Source of the DNA: Jeotgalibaca porci
Lineage (GTDB): Bacteria; Bacillota; Bacilli; Lactobacillales; Aerococcaceae
Assembly (NCBI RefSeq): GCF_011299095.1
Contig: NZ_CP049889.1
Coordinates: 62,001-126,000, forward strand
Reading direction: 5' to 3'
DNA: 64,000 nucleotides
The position numbers and the translations under genes are program-made. Position 1 is the stretch's first letter, and the number at the start of each line of letters is the position of its first letter. Positions 49,557 to 58,076 of the stretch are shown here, piece by piece. Below the pieces are notes generated by a model. That model was not told the origin of the DNA. It was given only the letters and a program-made list of their open reading frames with translations, and searched no databases.

Positions 49557-49632
49557 TTGGTACCGGACTCCTGAATTTTTCCCATTTCCGTCCATACTTG
49601 GTCAAGAACTGTTCTTTATCCGTCTCTCTTAA
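49009..49632 (+). pseudogene. ltrA: Group II intron reverse transcriptase/maturase, truncated
   Basis: A 207-codon frame whose first ~180 residues are a group II intron RT N-terminus: VPSVDGMTVDELEEH, PQPVKRVEIPKANGG, RRLGIPTVRDRVVQQAI, EYSYGFRKGRNAHQA, and VVDCDLKNYFDTINH (part of the catalytic palm). The YADD motif, maturase and endonuclease regions are missing. The last ~25 residues are unrelated sequence after an abrupt junction near 49550. It is non-functional. Confidence 0.85.
49544..49569. repeat. Hairpin at the junction after the truncated RT
   Basis: Perfect 8-base arms AGTCCGGT (49544-49551) and ACCGGACT (49562-49569) around a 10-base loop, exactly where the RT similarity ends. It may be the end of another element or a terminator without a T tract. 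Confidence 0.6.
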
Positions 49633-50070
49633 AGATTCCCATAATTCTGGCAGTACATCGTCGAGCTGATGAATGATGGATTGGCATTGTCCATCTCATT
49701 CAGGCTCTCCATGTCACGTTTTTATCTTTTAATGGTTCCTTCTCCGTAAGTGTGCCACATTTTTTTGAGCGCAATTCTATGCAGTTTCACTTCTTTCTTA
49801 GACCAGTCCACCATTGTTTCCAGAGGAATAAATCCATAGTATTTTTCACAAGATTATGGGCTTGACTGAACTTGTAAAAGAAGCCCTCTAAAACAATTAA
49901 AATAAAACTTAGTGAGATTAATAAACGATTTAAAGACGATCTAACGAATAGTTACTCTGTTTTTAATTTCTAGGACGGTCTACTTCTTTATTGTAGAACC
50001 GCTTCTCAACTATTGAAAAAATGGTAAACAGACATAAGTCTTTACTTGTAATTAATAAAAAATCGAAATG
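49570..50070. other. Decayed region without an intact gene
   Basis: No intact frame was found. On the - strand, between about 49560 and 49900, broken frames contain LETMVDWSKKEVKLHRIALK and HQLDDVLPELWESLRE, then FLTKYGRKWEKFRSP, which look like coding remnants of an unrecognised (perhaps mobile-element) protein. From about 49900 the sequence is AT-rich with nothing that I recognise. Confidence 0.5.
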
Positions 50071-50071
50071 T

Positions 50072-50128
50072 TTGACAATGTAGATAGACAACCATAAACT
50101 AAGAACATAATCTATATCTACATCTGTA
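50072..50128 (+). promoter_or_regulatory. Promoter with CopY box
   Basis: TTGACA (50072-50077) and TAAACT (50095-50100) have a 17-base spacer. TACATCTGTA (50119-50128), within ATCTACATCTGTAGAT, is an exact match to the CopY operator TACANNTGTA. It should place the small ORF and DUF305 gene under copper control. Confidence 0.8.
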
Positions 50129-50156
50129 GATGAAACTTATTATTGGAGGAGATAAA

Positions 50157-50279
50157 TTGCTGAGTCAATTGAAGTTAAACTGCAACAACGAATATTTATA
50201 TGGTGGATTATCAGCCAACAGATGGGAGGGGGTCGCTCTTTATCATAAATGGTTTGTTGAAGAGGAATTAGTTCAATAA
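50157..50279 (+). CDS. Hypothetical 40-residue protein under a CopY box
   Basis: A small frame with a TTG start and a strong GGAGGAG 5 bases upstream, ending in TAA at 50277-50279. The product has one cysteine, two tryptophans, a histidine and an acidic end (FVEEELVQ), with no membrane helix or signal. I do not recognise it. It is the first frame after a CopY-box promoter and 79 bases before the DUF305 gene. It may be a real small copper-induced protein or the remnant of a longer gene. Confidence 0.4.
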   Translation: MLSQLKLNCNNEYLYGGLSANRWEGVALYHKWFVEEELVQ

Positions 50280-50358
50280 TCACGATTGGTACATTAAAAT
50301 ACTTGTCGATTTTAAAATTTTTTAATAATAAAAAATTACTAAGAAAGGAAGTTTAACT

Positions 50359-50817
50359 GTGAATAAATATATACGTTTCGGATTAATGATTTTAACTTCT
50401 ACTGTTGTGATGTACTTTCTAATGTTTGTGAATGTTAATGAATTTGCACATATTTACTTGAGTCAAACCCGTGTTTATATGGCTATTCTAATGGGGGCTA
50501 TCATGGCAATAATTATGATGGGTTTTATGTGGAAAATGTACGACAACAAAAAATTAAATACCGTCATAATGGGACTTTCGGTTTTACTCGTGGTGGGATC
50601 GTTTGGGCTTATTCAAAACCAAGTTGGCGTAGATGATACTGCTTGGATGAGAGCTATGATTCCACACCATTCTACCGCTATTATGACGAGTGAAAATGCC
50701 AATCTCACAGATTCACGGGTGCAGAAATTAAGCGAAGAAATTATCCAAGCCCAAGAAGAAGAAATTGCTGAGATGGAACAATTAATTGAAGATATAGAAG
50801 AAAACGGAGAAGAATAA
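50359..50817 (+). CDS. DUF305 membrane protein
   Basis: A 152-residue protein with three hydrophobic helices (about 8-25, 37-57, 68-86) and a C-terminal DUF305 segment with the motif MRAMIPHHSTAIMTSENA and a glutamate-rich helix (IIQAQEEEIAEMEQLIEDI). DUF305 proteins are often encoded with copper efflux genes and the paired histidines may bind metal; the function is not established. It starts with GTG, 7 bases after AAAGGAAG. The CopY-box promoter upstream suggests copper induction. Confidence 0.82.
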   Translation: MNKYIRFGLMILTSTVVMYFLMFVNVNEFAHIYLSQTRVYMAILMGAIMAIIMMGFMWKMYDNKKLNTVIMGLSVLLVVGSFGLIQNQVGVDDTAWMRAMIPHHSTAIMTSENANLTDSRVQKLSEEIIQAQEEEIAEMEQLIEDIEENGEE

Positions 50818-50848
50818 ACATTCAATCAATTTAAGAAGTAAAAAGATC

Positions 50849-50896
50849 CCTATACACAAGAAGTCTATGATAACTTCCGTGTGTATAGGTTTTTTT
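50849..50896 (+). terminator. Terminator after the DUF305 gene
   Basis: Perfect 10-base arms CCTATACACA and TGTGTATAGG, followed by seven T. The remaining sequence to 51108 is AT-rich with no gene visible. Confidence 0.88.
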
Positions 50897-51108
50897 CTAT
50901 TTTTCCGCTTTTTCTCAATTCTTGATTTCCTAAATACGATAAACAATTAAATTACTCAATAGTGTTCATCATATTTAGAAAATATAATTTTAAAAATAAG
51001 GAATTCTAAAATCAATAAAAGTAAATCAATGGTAACCTTATAATTAGTATTGGGTAAAGATAGGAAAACAAAGGCAATAATAGCTGGTTACATTTATTTA
51101 AAAAAGAC

Positions 51109-51169
51109 TTGACAAGAATTGTTTACAATAGTAAACTTGTCTCAAACATTTACGTTTACTCATGTAAAC
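51109..51169 (+). promoter_or_regulatory. copYA promoter with two operator repeats
   Basis: TTGACA (51109-51114) and TAAACT (51132-51137) with a 17-base spacer. Two inverted repeats, GTTTACAATAGTAAAC (51121-51136) and GTTTACTCATGTAAAC (51154-51169), match CopY/BlaI-type sites, each with one altered base in the TACA-N2-TGTA core. The first overlaps the -10 box. Confidence 0.8.
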
Positions 51170-51187
51170 AATAAGGAGGGAAAGAGA

Positions 51188-51643
51188 ATGAGTACAATAG
51201 TAGTTAACCCTCATATCACAGATGCTGAATGGGAAGTTATGCGTGTAGTCTGGGCGAATGGTCGAGTGACTAGTAAAGAAGTCATCTCCATATTGAAAGA
51301 AAAAATGGACTGGAAACAAGCGACAACCAAAACGCTCTTAGGTCGACTCGTGGAAAAAGGCGCACTGAATACAGAGCAAGAAGGTAGAAAATATATTTAT
51401 TCGGCAAATATCGAAGAGAAAGAAGCGGTAAGAAGTTTTACAAACGATATTTTCGATCGTATTTGTCAGAAGAATGTCGGGAATGTAATAGAGAGTATCA
51501 TTAAGGATCATACTTTAAGTTTCGATGATATCCAACGGCTAGAAGAAATATTAGAGATGAAAAAAGCTTTCGCAGTAGAAGAAGTTGATTGTCAGTGTGC
51601 AGAAGGGCAATGCGATTGCCATTTACATCATCATGGAGAATAA
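51188..51643 (+). CDS. copY: Copper-responsive repressor CopY
   Basis: A 151-residue BlaI/MecI-family repressor. The N-terminal winged helix (DAEWEVMRVVWANGRVTS, then ATTKTLLGRLVEKG) binds DNA. The C-terminal CQCAEGQCDC is the CxCxxxxCxC motif that swaps Zn for Cu(I) and releases DNA. A histidine-rich end (HLHHHGE) follows. The frame opens at 51119, but AAGGAGG before the ATG at 51188 fixes the start. copA follows by 12 bases. Confidence 0.95.
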   Translation: MSTIVVNPHITDAEWEVMRVVWANGRVTSKEVISILKEKMDWKQATTKTLLGRLVEKGALNTEQEGRKYIYSANIEEKEAVRSFTNDIFDRICQKNVGNVIESIIKDHTLSFDDIQRLEEILEMKKAFAVEEVDCQCAEGQCDCHLHHHGE

Positions 51644-51655
51644 GGAGCGAAAAAA

Positions 51656-53911
51656 TTGGAGAATAAATCATTTGCCATAGAAGGTATGACCTGTGCATCT
51701 TGTGCACAGACAGTTGAAAAAGCCGTCGGAAAGTTGTCGGGTGTAGAAAAAGCTTCCGTTAATTTAGCGACAGAAAAATTGCAAGTTTCTTATAACCCGT
51801 CAGAAATTTCTGTAGCAGATGTGACTGGCGCTGTATCCAATAGTGGTTATGCAGCCGTATTAGAGACTACGGATACTCAAGATCATTCACGAGCAGAGAA
51901 GCGTGAGAAAAAAGAAAAAAGAATGAAGCAACTTTTAAATCGTTTTGGGATATCCATTATATTTACAATCCCTGTATTAATTATATCCATGGGTCCAATG
52001 GTAGGTATGCCTCTACCAAATATCGTTGACCCAATGATAAATGCATTTAATTTTTCTCTTTTACAACTTATTCTGACTTTGCCGATAATGGTAGTAAGCT
52101 GGGAATATTTCCAGAAGGGATTTAAAACTTTATTTAAAGGTCACCCAAATATGGATTCCCTGATTGCGCTTGGTACGGCGTCTGCATTTGTTTACAGCCT
52201 TGCTGCGACAATTGGGACAGGCATGGGTTACGGCAACTTTTCCGATTTACTTTATTATGAAGTAACTGGAGTTATCTTGGCGCTCCATACATTAGGGCTA
52301 TTTTTAGAAGAACGCTCAAAGGGGCAAATGTCCTCAGCTATTGAAAAATTAGTTAACATGGCTCCTAAAACAGCTCGAGTAATACGTAATGGTGTGGAAC
52401 AAGAGATTACTGTGGACGAAGTCGCTTTAGGAGATGTTATTCGAGTTCGTCCGGGAGAAAGTATGCCTGTAGATGGTGTTGTTGTTGAGGGACGCACTTC
52501 AGTCGATGAATCAATGCTGACAGGAGAAAGTATCCCCGTGGAAAAGAAAAGTGGAGACGAGGTTATTGGGGCTAGTATCAATAAAAATGGTTCCATTGAT
52601 TACCGCGCGACTCGAGTGGGAAGTGATACAACTCTATCTCAAATCATAAAATTAGTAGAAGATGCTCAAGGGTCTAAAGCACCCATTGCTCGAATGGCCG
52701 ATATCATTACCGGATATTTCGTACCGATTGTTATAGCATTAGCCGTTTTAGCAGGGATTGCTTGGTTAATTGCAGGTCAATCTGGAATATTTGCTTTATC
52801 CGTTATCATAACAACCCTTGTCATTGCTTGTCCATGTGCCTTAGGTTTGGCGACTCCAACAAGTATTATGGTTGGAACCGGAAAAGGGGCAGAACATGGT
52901 GTCTTGATAAAAAGTGGTGAGGCGTTAGAAACCACTCATAATTTAGACACGATTGTATTTGATAAAACAGGGACACTGACAGAAGGTAAACCTATCGTGA
53001 CGGATATTTTGGTAACTCCTCTTATTACTAAAGAAAATCTTTTATATTATGCAGCTTCCGGTGAAACAGGTTCTGAACACCCATTAGGCGAAGCCATCGT
53101 ACAGAAATCAAAAGAAGAGAACATGACATTAGCTAAACCAGATCATTTTGAAGCGATTCCTGGACACGGGATTCGAGTTGAAATTGAGGGCAAAGATATG
53201 TACATTGGAAACCGTAAACTGATGATAGAACAAAAGATTGATTTATCAAGCATGGAAAAAGAATCCGATCGTTTAGCAGACGAAGGAAAAACACCGATGT
53301 ATCTCTCTGTTGATGGAGAACTAGCTGGAATTATCGCAGTAGCTGATACACTCAAGGAAAATAGTATGAAGGCTGTTAAAGAACTTAGAAGACGCGGTGT
53401 TGAAGTAATCATGATTACTGGAGATAACAAACGTACAGCCAAAGCGATTGCTAAGCAAGTGGGTATAGACAGTGTATTAAGTGAAGTATTACCTGAAGAT
53501 AAAGCAGAGGAAGTCAAAAAACTACAAGAGGCAGGCAAGAAGGTAGCGATGGTTGGAGACGGCATTAACGATGCACCCGCATTAGCTCAAGCAGATATCG
53601 GAATTGCAGTTGGGTCAGGTACGGACGTGGCGATAGAATCAGCTGATATTGTCCTAATGCGTAACGATTTAACGGCTGTATTGACTGCGATTGATTTAAG
53701 TCATACAACGCTACGAAACATTAAACAAAACTTGTTCTGGGCTTTTGCTTACAACCTTGTAGGTATTCCAGTTGCAATGGGTCTCTTGTATATTTTCGAC
53801 GGCCCGCTGATGAGCCCGATGTTTGCGGCAGTCGCAATGAGTTTCAGTTCGGTGTCTGTGTTACTAAACGCCTTACGCTTGAAACGATTTAAACCTTCGG
53901 CTGTTAAGTGA
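51656..53911 (+). CDS. copA: Cu(I)-exporting P1B-type ATPase CopA
   Basis: A 751-residue copper pump with one N-terminal HMA domain (GMTCASC, residues 9-15), eight membrane helices, the CPC motif Cys392-Pro-Cys394 in [17 protein letters not shown] (copper type), the phosphorylated Asp436 in [16 protein letters not shown] and [10 protein letters not shown]. The start is TTG with AAGGAG about 9 bases upstream. It is second in the copY operon. The CopZ-type chaperones encoded next can deliver Cu(I) to it. Confidence 0.95.
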   Translation: MENKSFAIEGMTCASCAQTVEKAVGKLSGVEKASVNLATEKLQVSYNPSEISVADVTGAVSNSGYAAVLETTDTQDHSRAEKREKKEKRMKQLLNRFGISIIFTIPVLIISMGPMVGMPLPNIVDPMINAFNFSLLQLILTLPIMVVSWEYFQKGFKTLFKGHPNMDSLIALGTASAFVYSLAATIGTGMGYGNFSDLLYYEVTGVILALHTLGLFLEERSKGQMSSAIEKLVNMAPKTARVIRNGVEQEITVDEVALGDVIRVRPGESMPVDGVVVEGRTSVDESMLTGESIPVEKKSGDEVIGASINKNGSIDYRATRVGSDTTLSQIIKLVEDAQGSKAPIARMADIITGYFVPIVIALAVLAGIAWLIAGQSGIFALSVIITTLVIACPCALGLATPTSIMVGTGKGAEHGVLIKSGEALETTHNLDTIVFDKTGTLTEGKPIVTDILVTPLITKENLLYYAASGETGSEHPLGEAIVQKSKEENMTLAKPDHFEAIPGHGIRVEIEGKDMYIGNRKLMIEQKIDLSSMEKESDRLADEGKTPMYLSVDGELAGIIAVADTLKENSMKAVKELRRRGVEVIMITGDNKRTAKAIAKQVGIDSVLSEVLPEDKAEEVKKLQEAGKKVAMVGDGINDAPALAQADIGIAVGSGTDVAIESADIVLMRNDLTAVLTAIDLSHTTLRNIKQNLFWAFAYNLVGIPVAMGLLYIFDGPLMSPMFAAVAMSFSSVSVLLNALRLKRFKPSAVK

Positions 53912-53935
53912 AACAAATGTTAAAGGATGACAAAG

Positions 53936-54199
53936 ATGAGACCAGGGTTGATTATTGAAGGGATTGGTTGTGTTAAGTGCGCCGAAGCAATAGAAGAGAA
54001 GTTTATGGCCAAATCGACCGTTGAAAAAATATTTAGCGGAATACACAAAAAAATGATTTTCGTCCATATAAGTAAGAATGTCACGCGAAAAAGTTTCCTT
54101 TCTTCGCTGATGGACGTGCCTCTGTTGTTAAAGGGAATCATTGAAGCGGCTCACTGTCACTGTTGTAGAGAAATCCACTTTGACTTTCCGGCCGGTTAA
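53936..54199 (+). CDS. Small divergent HMA-like protein with C-terminal cysteine cluster
   Basis: An 87-residue protein whose start resembles a heavy-metal-associated domain: LIIEGIGCVKCAEAIEE with a CxxC motif in the usual loop. The middle is basic and diverged, and the end has HCHCCREIHF, a second potential metal site absent from CopZ. AAAGGA lies 8 bases before the ATG at 53936, so this start is better than 53927. It sits between copA and copZ. It may be a second copper chaperone or sensor; the function is inferred. Confidence 0.65.
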   Translation: MRPGLIIEGIGCVKCAEAIEEKFMAKSTVEKIFSGIHKKMIFVHISKNVTRKSFLSSLMDVPLLLKGIIEAAHCHCCREIHFDFPAG

Positions 54200-54275
54200 T
54201 TGTTTATTGGATTTATTTTTGACCTTCTTCGATTTGAAGAAGATAAAAAAATTAAAAGAAAAAGGAGAATGAATG

Positions 54276-54479
54276 ATGAAAAAAGAAGTATTGATTGAAG
54301 GTATGAAATGTGAAGGTTGTGCGAACACGGTGCAAGATAGATTTGCGGAAATTGAGGGAGTAGAATCTGTAAAAATCGATTTGGCTAATAAAAAAGTCAC
54401 GATTGAAAGCCAATCCGAAATCTTAGAAAATAGATTAGTCGCTGCGCTAGCCGATACGAAATATTCGTTAGTGAAATAG
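54276..54479 (+). CDS. copZ: Copper chaperone CopZ
   Basis: A 67-residue single HMA domain with the Cu(I) motif GMKCEGC near residues 9-15 and the ferredoxin-like fold pattern IEGVESVKIDLANKKVTI. It carries Cu(I) to CopA and to CopY. Two adjacent ATGs exist (54273, 54276); AAAGGAG is 8 bases from the second. It is the last gene of the copY operon, followed by a terminator. Confidence 0.92.
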   Translation: MKKEVLIEGMKCEGCANTVQDRFAEIEGVESVKIDLANKKVTIESQSEILENRLVAALADTKYSLVK

Positions 54480-54528
54480 AAACAAACTATAATTAGTGCG
54501 AATGTCACACGTATATTCATAAGACGGA

Positions 54529-54570
54529 CCTCACATTTTTATATCAAGAAGAAAAAGTGAGGTTTTTTTT
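54529..54570 (+). terminator. Terminator after copZ
   Basis: Arms CCTCACATTTTT and AAAAAGTGAGG, followed by eight T. copB starts 22 bases later, so copB may rely on readthrough or an unseen promoter. Confidence 0.85.
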
Positions 54571-54591
54571 AGAGATTTAGGAGGAGCGTAT

Positions 54592-56727
54592 ATGGGAAAT
54601 AAACACAGTAATCATTCGTCGCATAAACATACCGCGGACAATAAAATGAACCATAGCAAGATGGATCACAGCAAGATGGACCATAGTGCGATGGACCATA
54701 GTCAGATGGATCACAGCAAGATGGATCACAGCAAGATGGATCATAGTCAGATGGATCACAGTGAAATGGATCATGGCGCAATGGGAGGGCATGCCCACCA
54801 CCATCACGGTAGCTTTAAAGAGATTTTCTTGAAGTCACTCCCATTAGGAATTGCAATCTTACTCATTACTCCTTTGATGGATATTCAGTTGCCTTTCCAA
54901 ATTATCTTTCCTTATGCAGACGTTGTAGCAGCTGTATTGGCAACAATTCTATACATTTATGGCGGAAAACCATTCTACATGGGTGCGAAAGATGAGTTTA
55001 ATTCAAAAGCTCCAGGCATGATGTCCTTGATTACTTTGGGAATAACGGTTTCTTATGCCTATAGTGTTTACGCAGTGGCCGCTCGCTATGTGACCGGAGA
55101 ACATGTCATGGACTTCTTCTTTGAGTTTGCAACGTTACTTTTAATCATGTTATTAGGACACTGGATTGAAATGAAGGCATTGGGTGAAGCAGGGGATGCG
55201 CAAAAAGCTCTAGCAGAATTATTGCCAAAAGACGCTCATGTTGTATTAGAAGATGATTCGATTGAAACTCGTCCTGTGTCTGACCTTCAAGTTGGAGATG
55301 TTATCCGTGTTCAAGCAGGGGAAAATGTACCAGCTGATGGTATCATTATTCGCGGAGAATCCCGTGTCAATGAGGCTCTTTTAACAGGTGAATCTAAGCC
55401 AATCGAAAAGAATGTTAAAGATCAAGTCATTGGCGGATCAACAAATGGTAGTGGTGTCCTATATGTAGAAGTAACAGAAACAGGGGATAAGTCCTTTATC
55501 TCACAAGTACAATCATTAATTAGCCAAGCACAAAGCCAACCTTCTCGAGCAGAGAATGCGGCTCACAAAGTAGCTGGCTGGTTGTTCTACATTGCGGTTG
55601 TAGTAGCTTTAATCGCCCTACTAATCTGGACGATCATTGCGGATCTGCCTACAGCCGTTATCTTTACGGTGACTACGTTAGTTATTGCCTGCCCACACGC
55701 TTTGGGTCTTGCTATTCCCTTGGTAGTATCACGTAGTACTAGTTTGGGTGCAAGCCGAGGATTACTGGTTAAAAATAGAGAAGCTTTGGAATTAACTACT
55801 AAAGCGGATGTTATGGTATTGGATAAAACAGGTACTTTAACAACTGGTGAATTTAAAGTGTTGGACGTCACTGTTTTGAGTGATAAATATTCTGAAGAAG
55901 AAATTACAGGCTTGTTGGCGGGTATAGAGGCGGGCTCCAGTCACCCGATTGCCCAATCGATTGTGAACCACGCTGAAGCGAAAGGCATTAAGTCAGTTTC
56001 CTTTGACTCCATTGAAATCGTTTCGGGAGCAGGAATAGAAGGGGAGGCGAACGGCCACCACTATCAATTAATCAGCCAAAAGGCATACGGAAAAGCATTG
56101 CGTATGGATATTCCGAAAGGCGCTACTTTAAGTATCCTTGTAGAAAATAATGAAGCAATCGGCGCTGTCGCATTGGGAGATGAACTGAAAGAAACCAGCA
56201 GAAACTTGATCGAGGTGCTGAAAAAATACGGAATTGAACCACTCATGGCTACTGGTGATAACGAGGAAGCTGCACAAGGAGTTGCAGAAATTTTAGGTAT
56301 TCAATACAAAGCCAATCAATCGCCAGAAGATAAATATAACTTGGTAGAATCAATGAAAAATCAAGGTAAAACAGTCATCATGGTTGGTGACGGCGTTAAT
56401 GATGCACCTTCTCTAGCGCTGGCAGACGTAGGGGTTGCAATAGGGGCGGGAACGCAAGTAGCTTTGGATTCTGCGGATGTTATTCTTACTCAGTCTGATC
56501 CAGGAGACATTGAATCCTTTATCGAGTTAGCAAACAAGACGACACGTAAAATGAAACAAAACTTGGTATGGGGAGCAGGCTACAATTTTATCGCGATTCC
56601 AATCGCTGCTGGGCTCCTCGCTCCGATCGGAATTACCTTGGGCCCGGCCTTCGGCGCCGTCCTCATGTCCTTATCGACCGTTATTGTTGCGATCAATGCC
56701 ATGCTTTTGAAATTAGACCCTAAATAA
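54592..56727 (+). CDS. copB: Copper P1B-type ATPase CopB with His/Met-rich N-terminus
   Basis: A 711-residue pump of the CopB subgroup. The N-terminus has about nine MDHS-type units and ends in HAHHHHG, replacing the HMA domain. The membrane motif is CPH (Cys367-Pro-His369 in ACPHALGLAIPLVVSRS), the phosphorylated Asp411 lies in DKTGTLT, and SSHPIAQSI and GDGVNDAPSL are present. CopB pumps export Cu or Ag. The AGGAGG site is strong. It lies downstream of the copZ terminator. Confidence 0.94.
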   Translation: MGNKHSNHSSHKHTADNKMNHSKMDHSKMDHSAMDHSQMDHSKMDHSKMDHSQMDHSEMDHGAMGGHAHHHHGSFKEIFLKSLPLGIAILLITPLMDIQLPFQIIFPYADVVAAVLATILYIYGGKPFYMGAKDEFNSKAPGMMSLITLGITVSYAYSVYAVAARYVTGEHVMDFFFEFATLLLIMLLGHWIEMKALGEAGDAQKALAELLPKDAHVVLEDDSIETRPVSDLQVGDVIRVQAGENVPADGIIIRGESRVNEALLTGESKPIEKNVKDQVIGGSTNGSGVLYVEVTETGDKSFISQVQSLISQAQSQPSRAENAAHKVAGWLFYIAVVVALIALLIWTIIADLPTAVIFTVTTLVIACPHALGLAIPLVVSRSTSLGASRGLLVKNREALELTTKADVMVLDKTGTLTTGEFKVLDVTVLSDKYSEEEITGLLAGIEAGSSHPIAQSIVNHAEAKGIKSVSFDSIEIVSGAGIEGEANGHHYQLISQKAYGKALRMDIPKGATLSILVENNEAIGAVALGDELKETSRNLIEVLKKYGIEPLMATGDNEEAAQGVAEILGIQYKANQSPEDKYNLVESMKNQGKTVIMVGDGVNDAPSLALADVGVAIGAGTQVALDSADVILTQSDPGDIESFIELANKTTRKMKQNLVWGAGYNFIAIPIAAGLLAPIGITLGPAFGAVLMSLSTVIVAINAMLLKLDPK
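54646..54780 (+). repeat. 15-base tandem repeats encoding MDHS units in copB
   Basis: About nine in-frame copies of a 15-base unit like ATGGATCACAGCAAG, varying mainly in the last codon (K, A, Q or E). Such repeats can change in number by slippage. Confidence 0.9.
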
Positions 56728-56751
56728 AACGAAGCAGGAACGAAAAAAGCA

Positions 56752-56795
56752 CTGGCTGGTTTGACCCCCTTCCAGAATCGGGTCAGACCAGCCAG
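56752..56795 (-). terminator. Hairpin after copB, terminator for leftward transcripts
   Basis: Arms CTGGCTGGTTTGACCC and GGGTCAGACCAGCCAG match at 15 of 16 positions. The T tract lies on the - strand side (plus CGAAAAAAGC at 56741-56750), so it should stop leftward transcription. There is no T tract on the + side. Confidence 0.75.
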
Positions 56796-56836
56796 TATGC
56801 TGTATAAGGAAAATCATAGATCGATAAATTTTCGAT

Positions 56837-56878
56837 AAAAACAGGGCTCCCATGCTTTCGATGGAGAGCCCTGTTTTT
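56837..56878. terminator. Bidirectional terminator between copB and the DUF1461 gene
   Basis: Perfect 13-base arms AAAAACAGGGCTC and GAGCCCTGTTTTT with an inner CCAT/ATGG stem. Confidence 0.92.
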
Positions 56879-56901
56879 CTTATGAACCATAACCTTTTTA
56901 A

Positions 56902-57540
56902 TCAACGGCTTGGGGCAGAGATTCGATATTTAGTAGTGAAGTACCCCAGGATTAGGAAGACCTCGATTAATCCAAAGGCCAAGAGGAAGCTGTGCATAAA
57001 GAACTCGGCCGGTAAGGCTAAGATGATGGGATCCGTAGCAGGATTGAAAAGCCAGGCGTCATTGTTAAAGAAAACTTGATGAAAAAGCACGAACAGCGTG
57101 TCGAAGCTAACCAGGAGAGCCAAAAGGATAGCAAGGGGAATAAGGGTTCCCCGGCGGAAGTAGAGCAGGAGCTGCCAAGATTGTTGTCTCCTATTCAGAT
57201 ACCGCACAAATCCAAACGTGCCTACGCCGGAAAACAATAGGATTAGGTAATCTAAGGCAAAGAGTTTTTTTACTTCAACAAAGTGGAATAGCCCACGCGC
57301 TGAACTGGGAAAATCCGGCATGTTAAGTTCTGCTATCCAAGGCATATTCAGGTAATTCAGGAGGATGCGGTAATTTGTTGAAATCTGTTCCTTTGGCATT
57401 TTAAGCGTTTCCGTTATTTCCAAATAATCGATGTCAAACGAATAGAGCGGCGTAAAGTTGATGGTGACGGCGATGGAAAGGGAAAGGATGAAAAGCGAAA
57501 TCATGATGAATCCAGTTATGGAGAATATTTTTTGCCTCAA
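56902..57540 (-). CDS. DUF1461 (TIGR01906 family) integral membrane protein
   Basis: A 212-residue membrane protein with about five hydrophobic helices. An N-terminal helix is followed by an extracytoplasmic loop of about 75 residues, and FHQVFFNNDAWLFNPATDPII is the family hallmark. The function is unknown; members are common in Lactobacillales. The gene is transcribed leftward 13 bases after a His-rich mini-protein gene, so the two form an operon within the copper region. Confidence 0.85.
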   Translation of the reverse strand: MRQKIFSITGFIMISLFILSLSIAVTINFTPLYSFDIDYLEITETLKMPKEQISTNYRILLNYLNMPWIAELNMPDFPSSARGLFHFVEVKKLFALDYLILLFSGVGTFGFVRYLNRRQQSWQLLLYFRRGTLIPLAILLALLVSFDTLFVLFHQVFFNNDAWLFNPATDPIILALPAEFFMHSFLLAFGLIEVFLILGYFTTKYRISAPSR

Positions 57541-57553
57541 AACAGCAGCCCCC

Positions 57554-57760
57554 TTACCATTCGCTTTGGTTTAATCGGGCTTTCGTGTCACTCAGCTCTT
57601 CCCTTAATTGCTGGATTTCATCTTCCAGACGCTTTTTATCCTCCGCGTCGCCGGTATGGTCATGTCCTTTATGGTTATGACCGCCATGCATACCAGGCAT
57701 GAGAAACATCATGAGCATGTGTCCAACCACCATCAGTACCACAAATATAATTGATTCCAT
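57554..57760 (-). CDS. Small His-rich membrane protein
   Basis: A 68-residue protein with one N-terminal hydrophobic helix rich in Met (VVGHMLMMFLMPGMHGGH), then HNHKGHDH, and a charged coiled coil (about 35-65). The Met/His cluster next to the membrane could bind copper. I do not recognise a named family. The frame opens at GTG 57769, but GAGGAG is 8 bases from the ATG at 57760. It precedes the DUF1461 gene. Confidence 0.65.
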   Translation of the reverse strand: MESIIFVVLMVVGHMLMMFLMPGMHGGHNHKGHDHTGDAEDKKRLEDEIQQLREELSDTKARLNQSEW

Positions 57761-57900
57761 CTTCAACACTCCTCTTTTATTTTTATGCCAATGCTACAAA
57801 CGAAATAGATTGTGAATGGCAAACCCTGAAACAAGCAAAAATCAAACCAAATGAGTGAGAACAAAGACTATTTTTCATCCTCTAGATAAGAGTAATAAAA

Positions 57901-57951
57901 AATTATGTAGATTTTATGGAGATGGGGCAACTCCATAAAATCTACATAATT
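57901..57951. repeat. Perfect 21-bp inverted repeat with 9-base loop
   Basis: The arms at 57901-57921 and 57931-57951 are exactly complementary (starting AATTATGTAG and ending CTACATAATT); the loop is ATGGGGCAA. A T-rich tract follows it on the - strand only, so it may terminate leftward transcripts or act as an operator. The rest of 57770-58076 contains a TATAAT-like box at 58010-58015 and AAGGAGG at 57978-57984 without a frame. Confidence 0.85.
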
Positions 57952-58076
57952 CATTGGTATAGTCGATAAAAATAAGAAAGGAGGTTCCTATCTCATATAG
58001 TTGTAACGGTATAATGATTGAAATAACAGGCAACATTCGTTAACATTCGCCACCCAGCCTGAAACTAGGAGGACAC

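Noticed and set aside
49620-49632. The last ~25 residues of the truncated RT frame as a real protein end
   Set aside because: They are unrelated to RT sequence and come from reading across the junction.
54646-54780. CRISPR-like short repeats
   Set aside because: The repeats are contiguous, in frame and without spacers; they encode the CopB N-terminus.
54577-54807. - strand frames rich in DPS or VIHL repeats
   Set aside because: They are the antisense of the MDHS repeats of copB.
57978-57984. Strong ribosome-site-like AAGGAGG at 57978
   Set aside because: No start codon with an open frame of useful length follows it.
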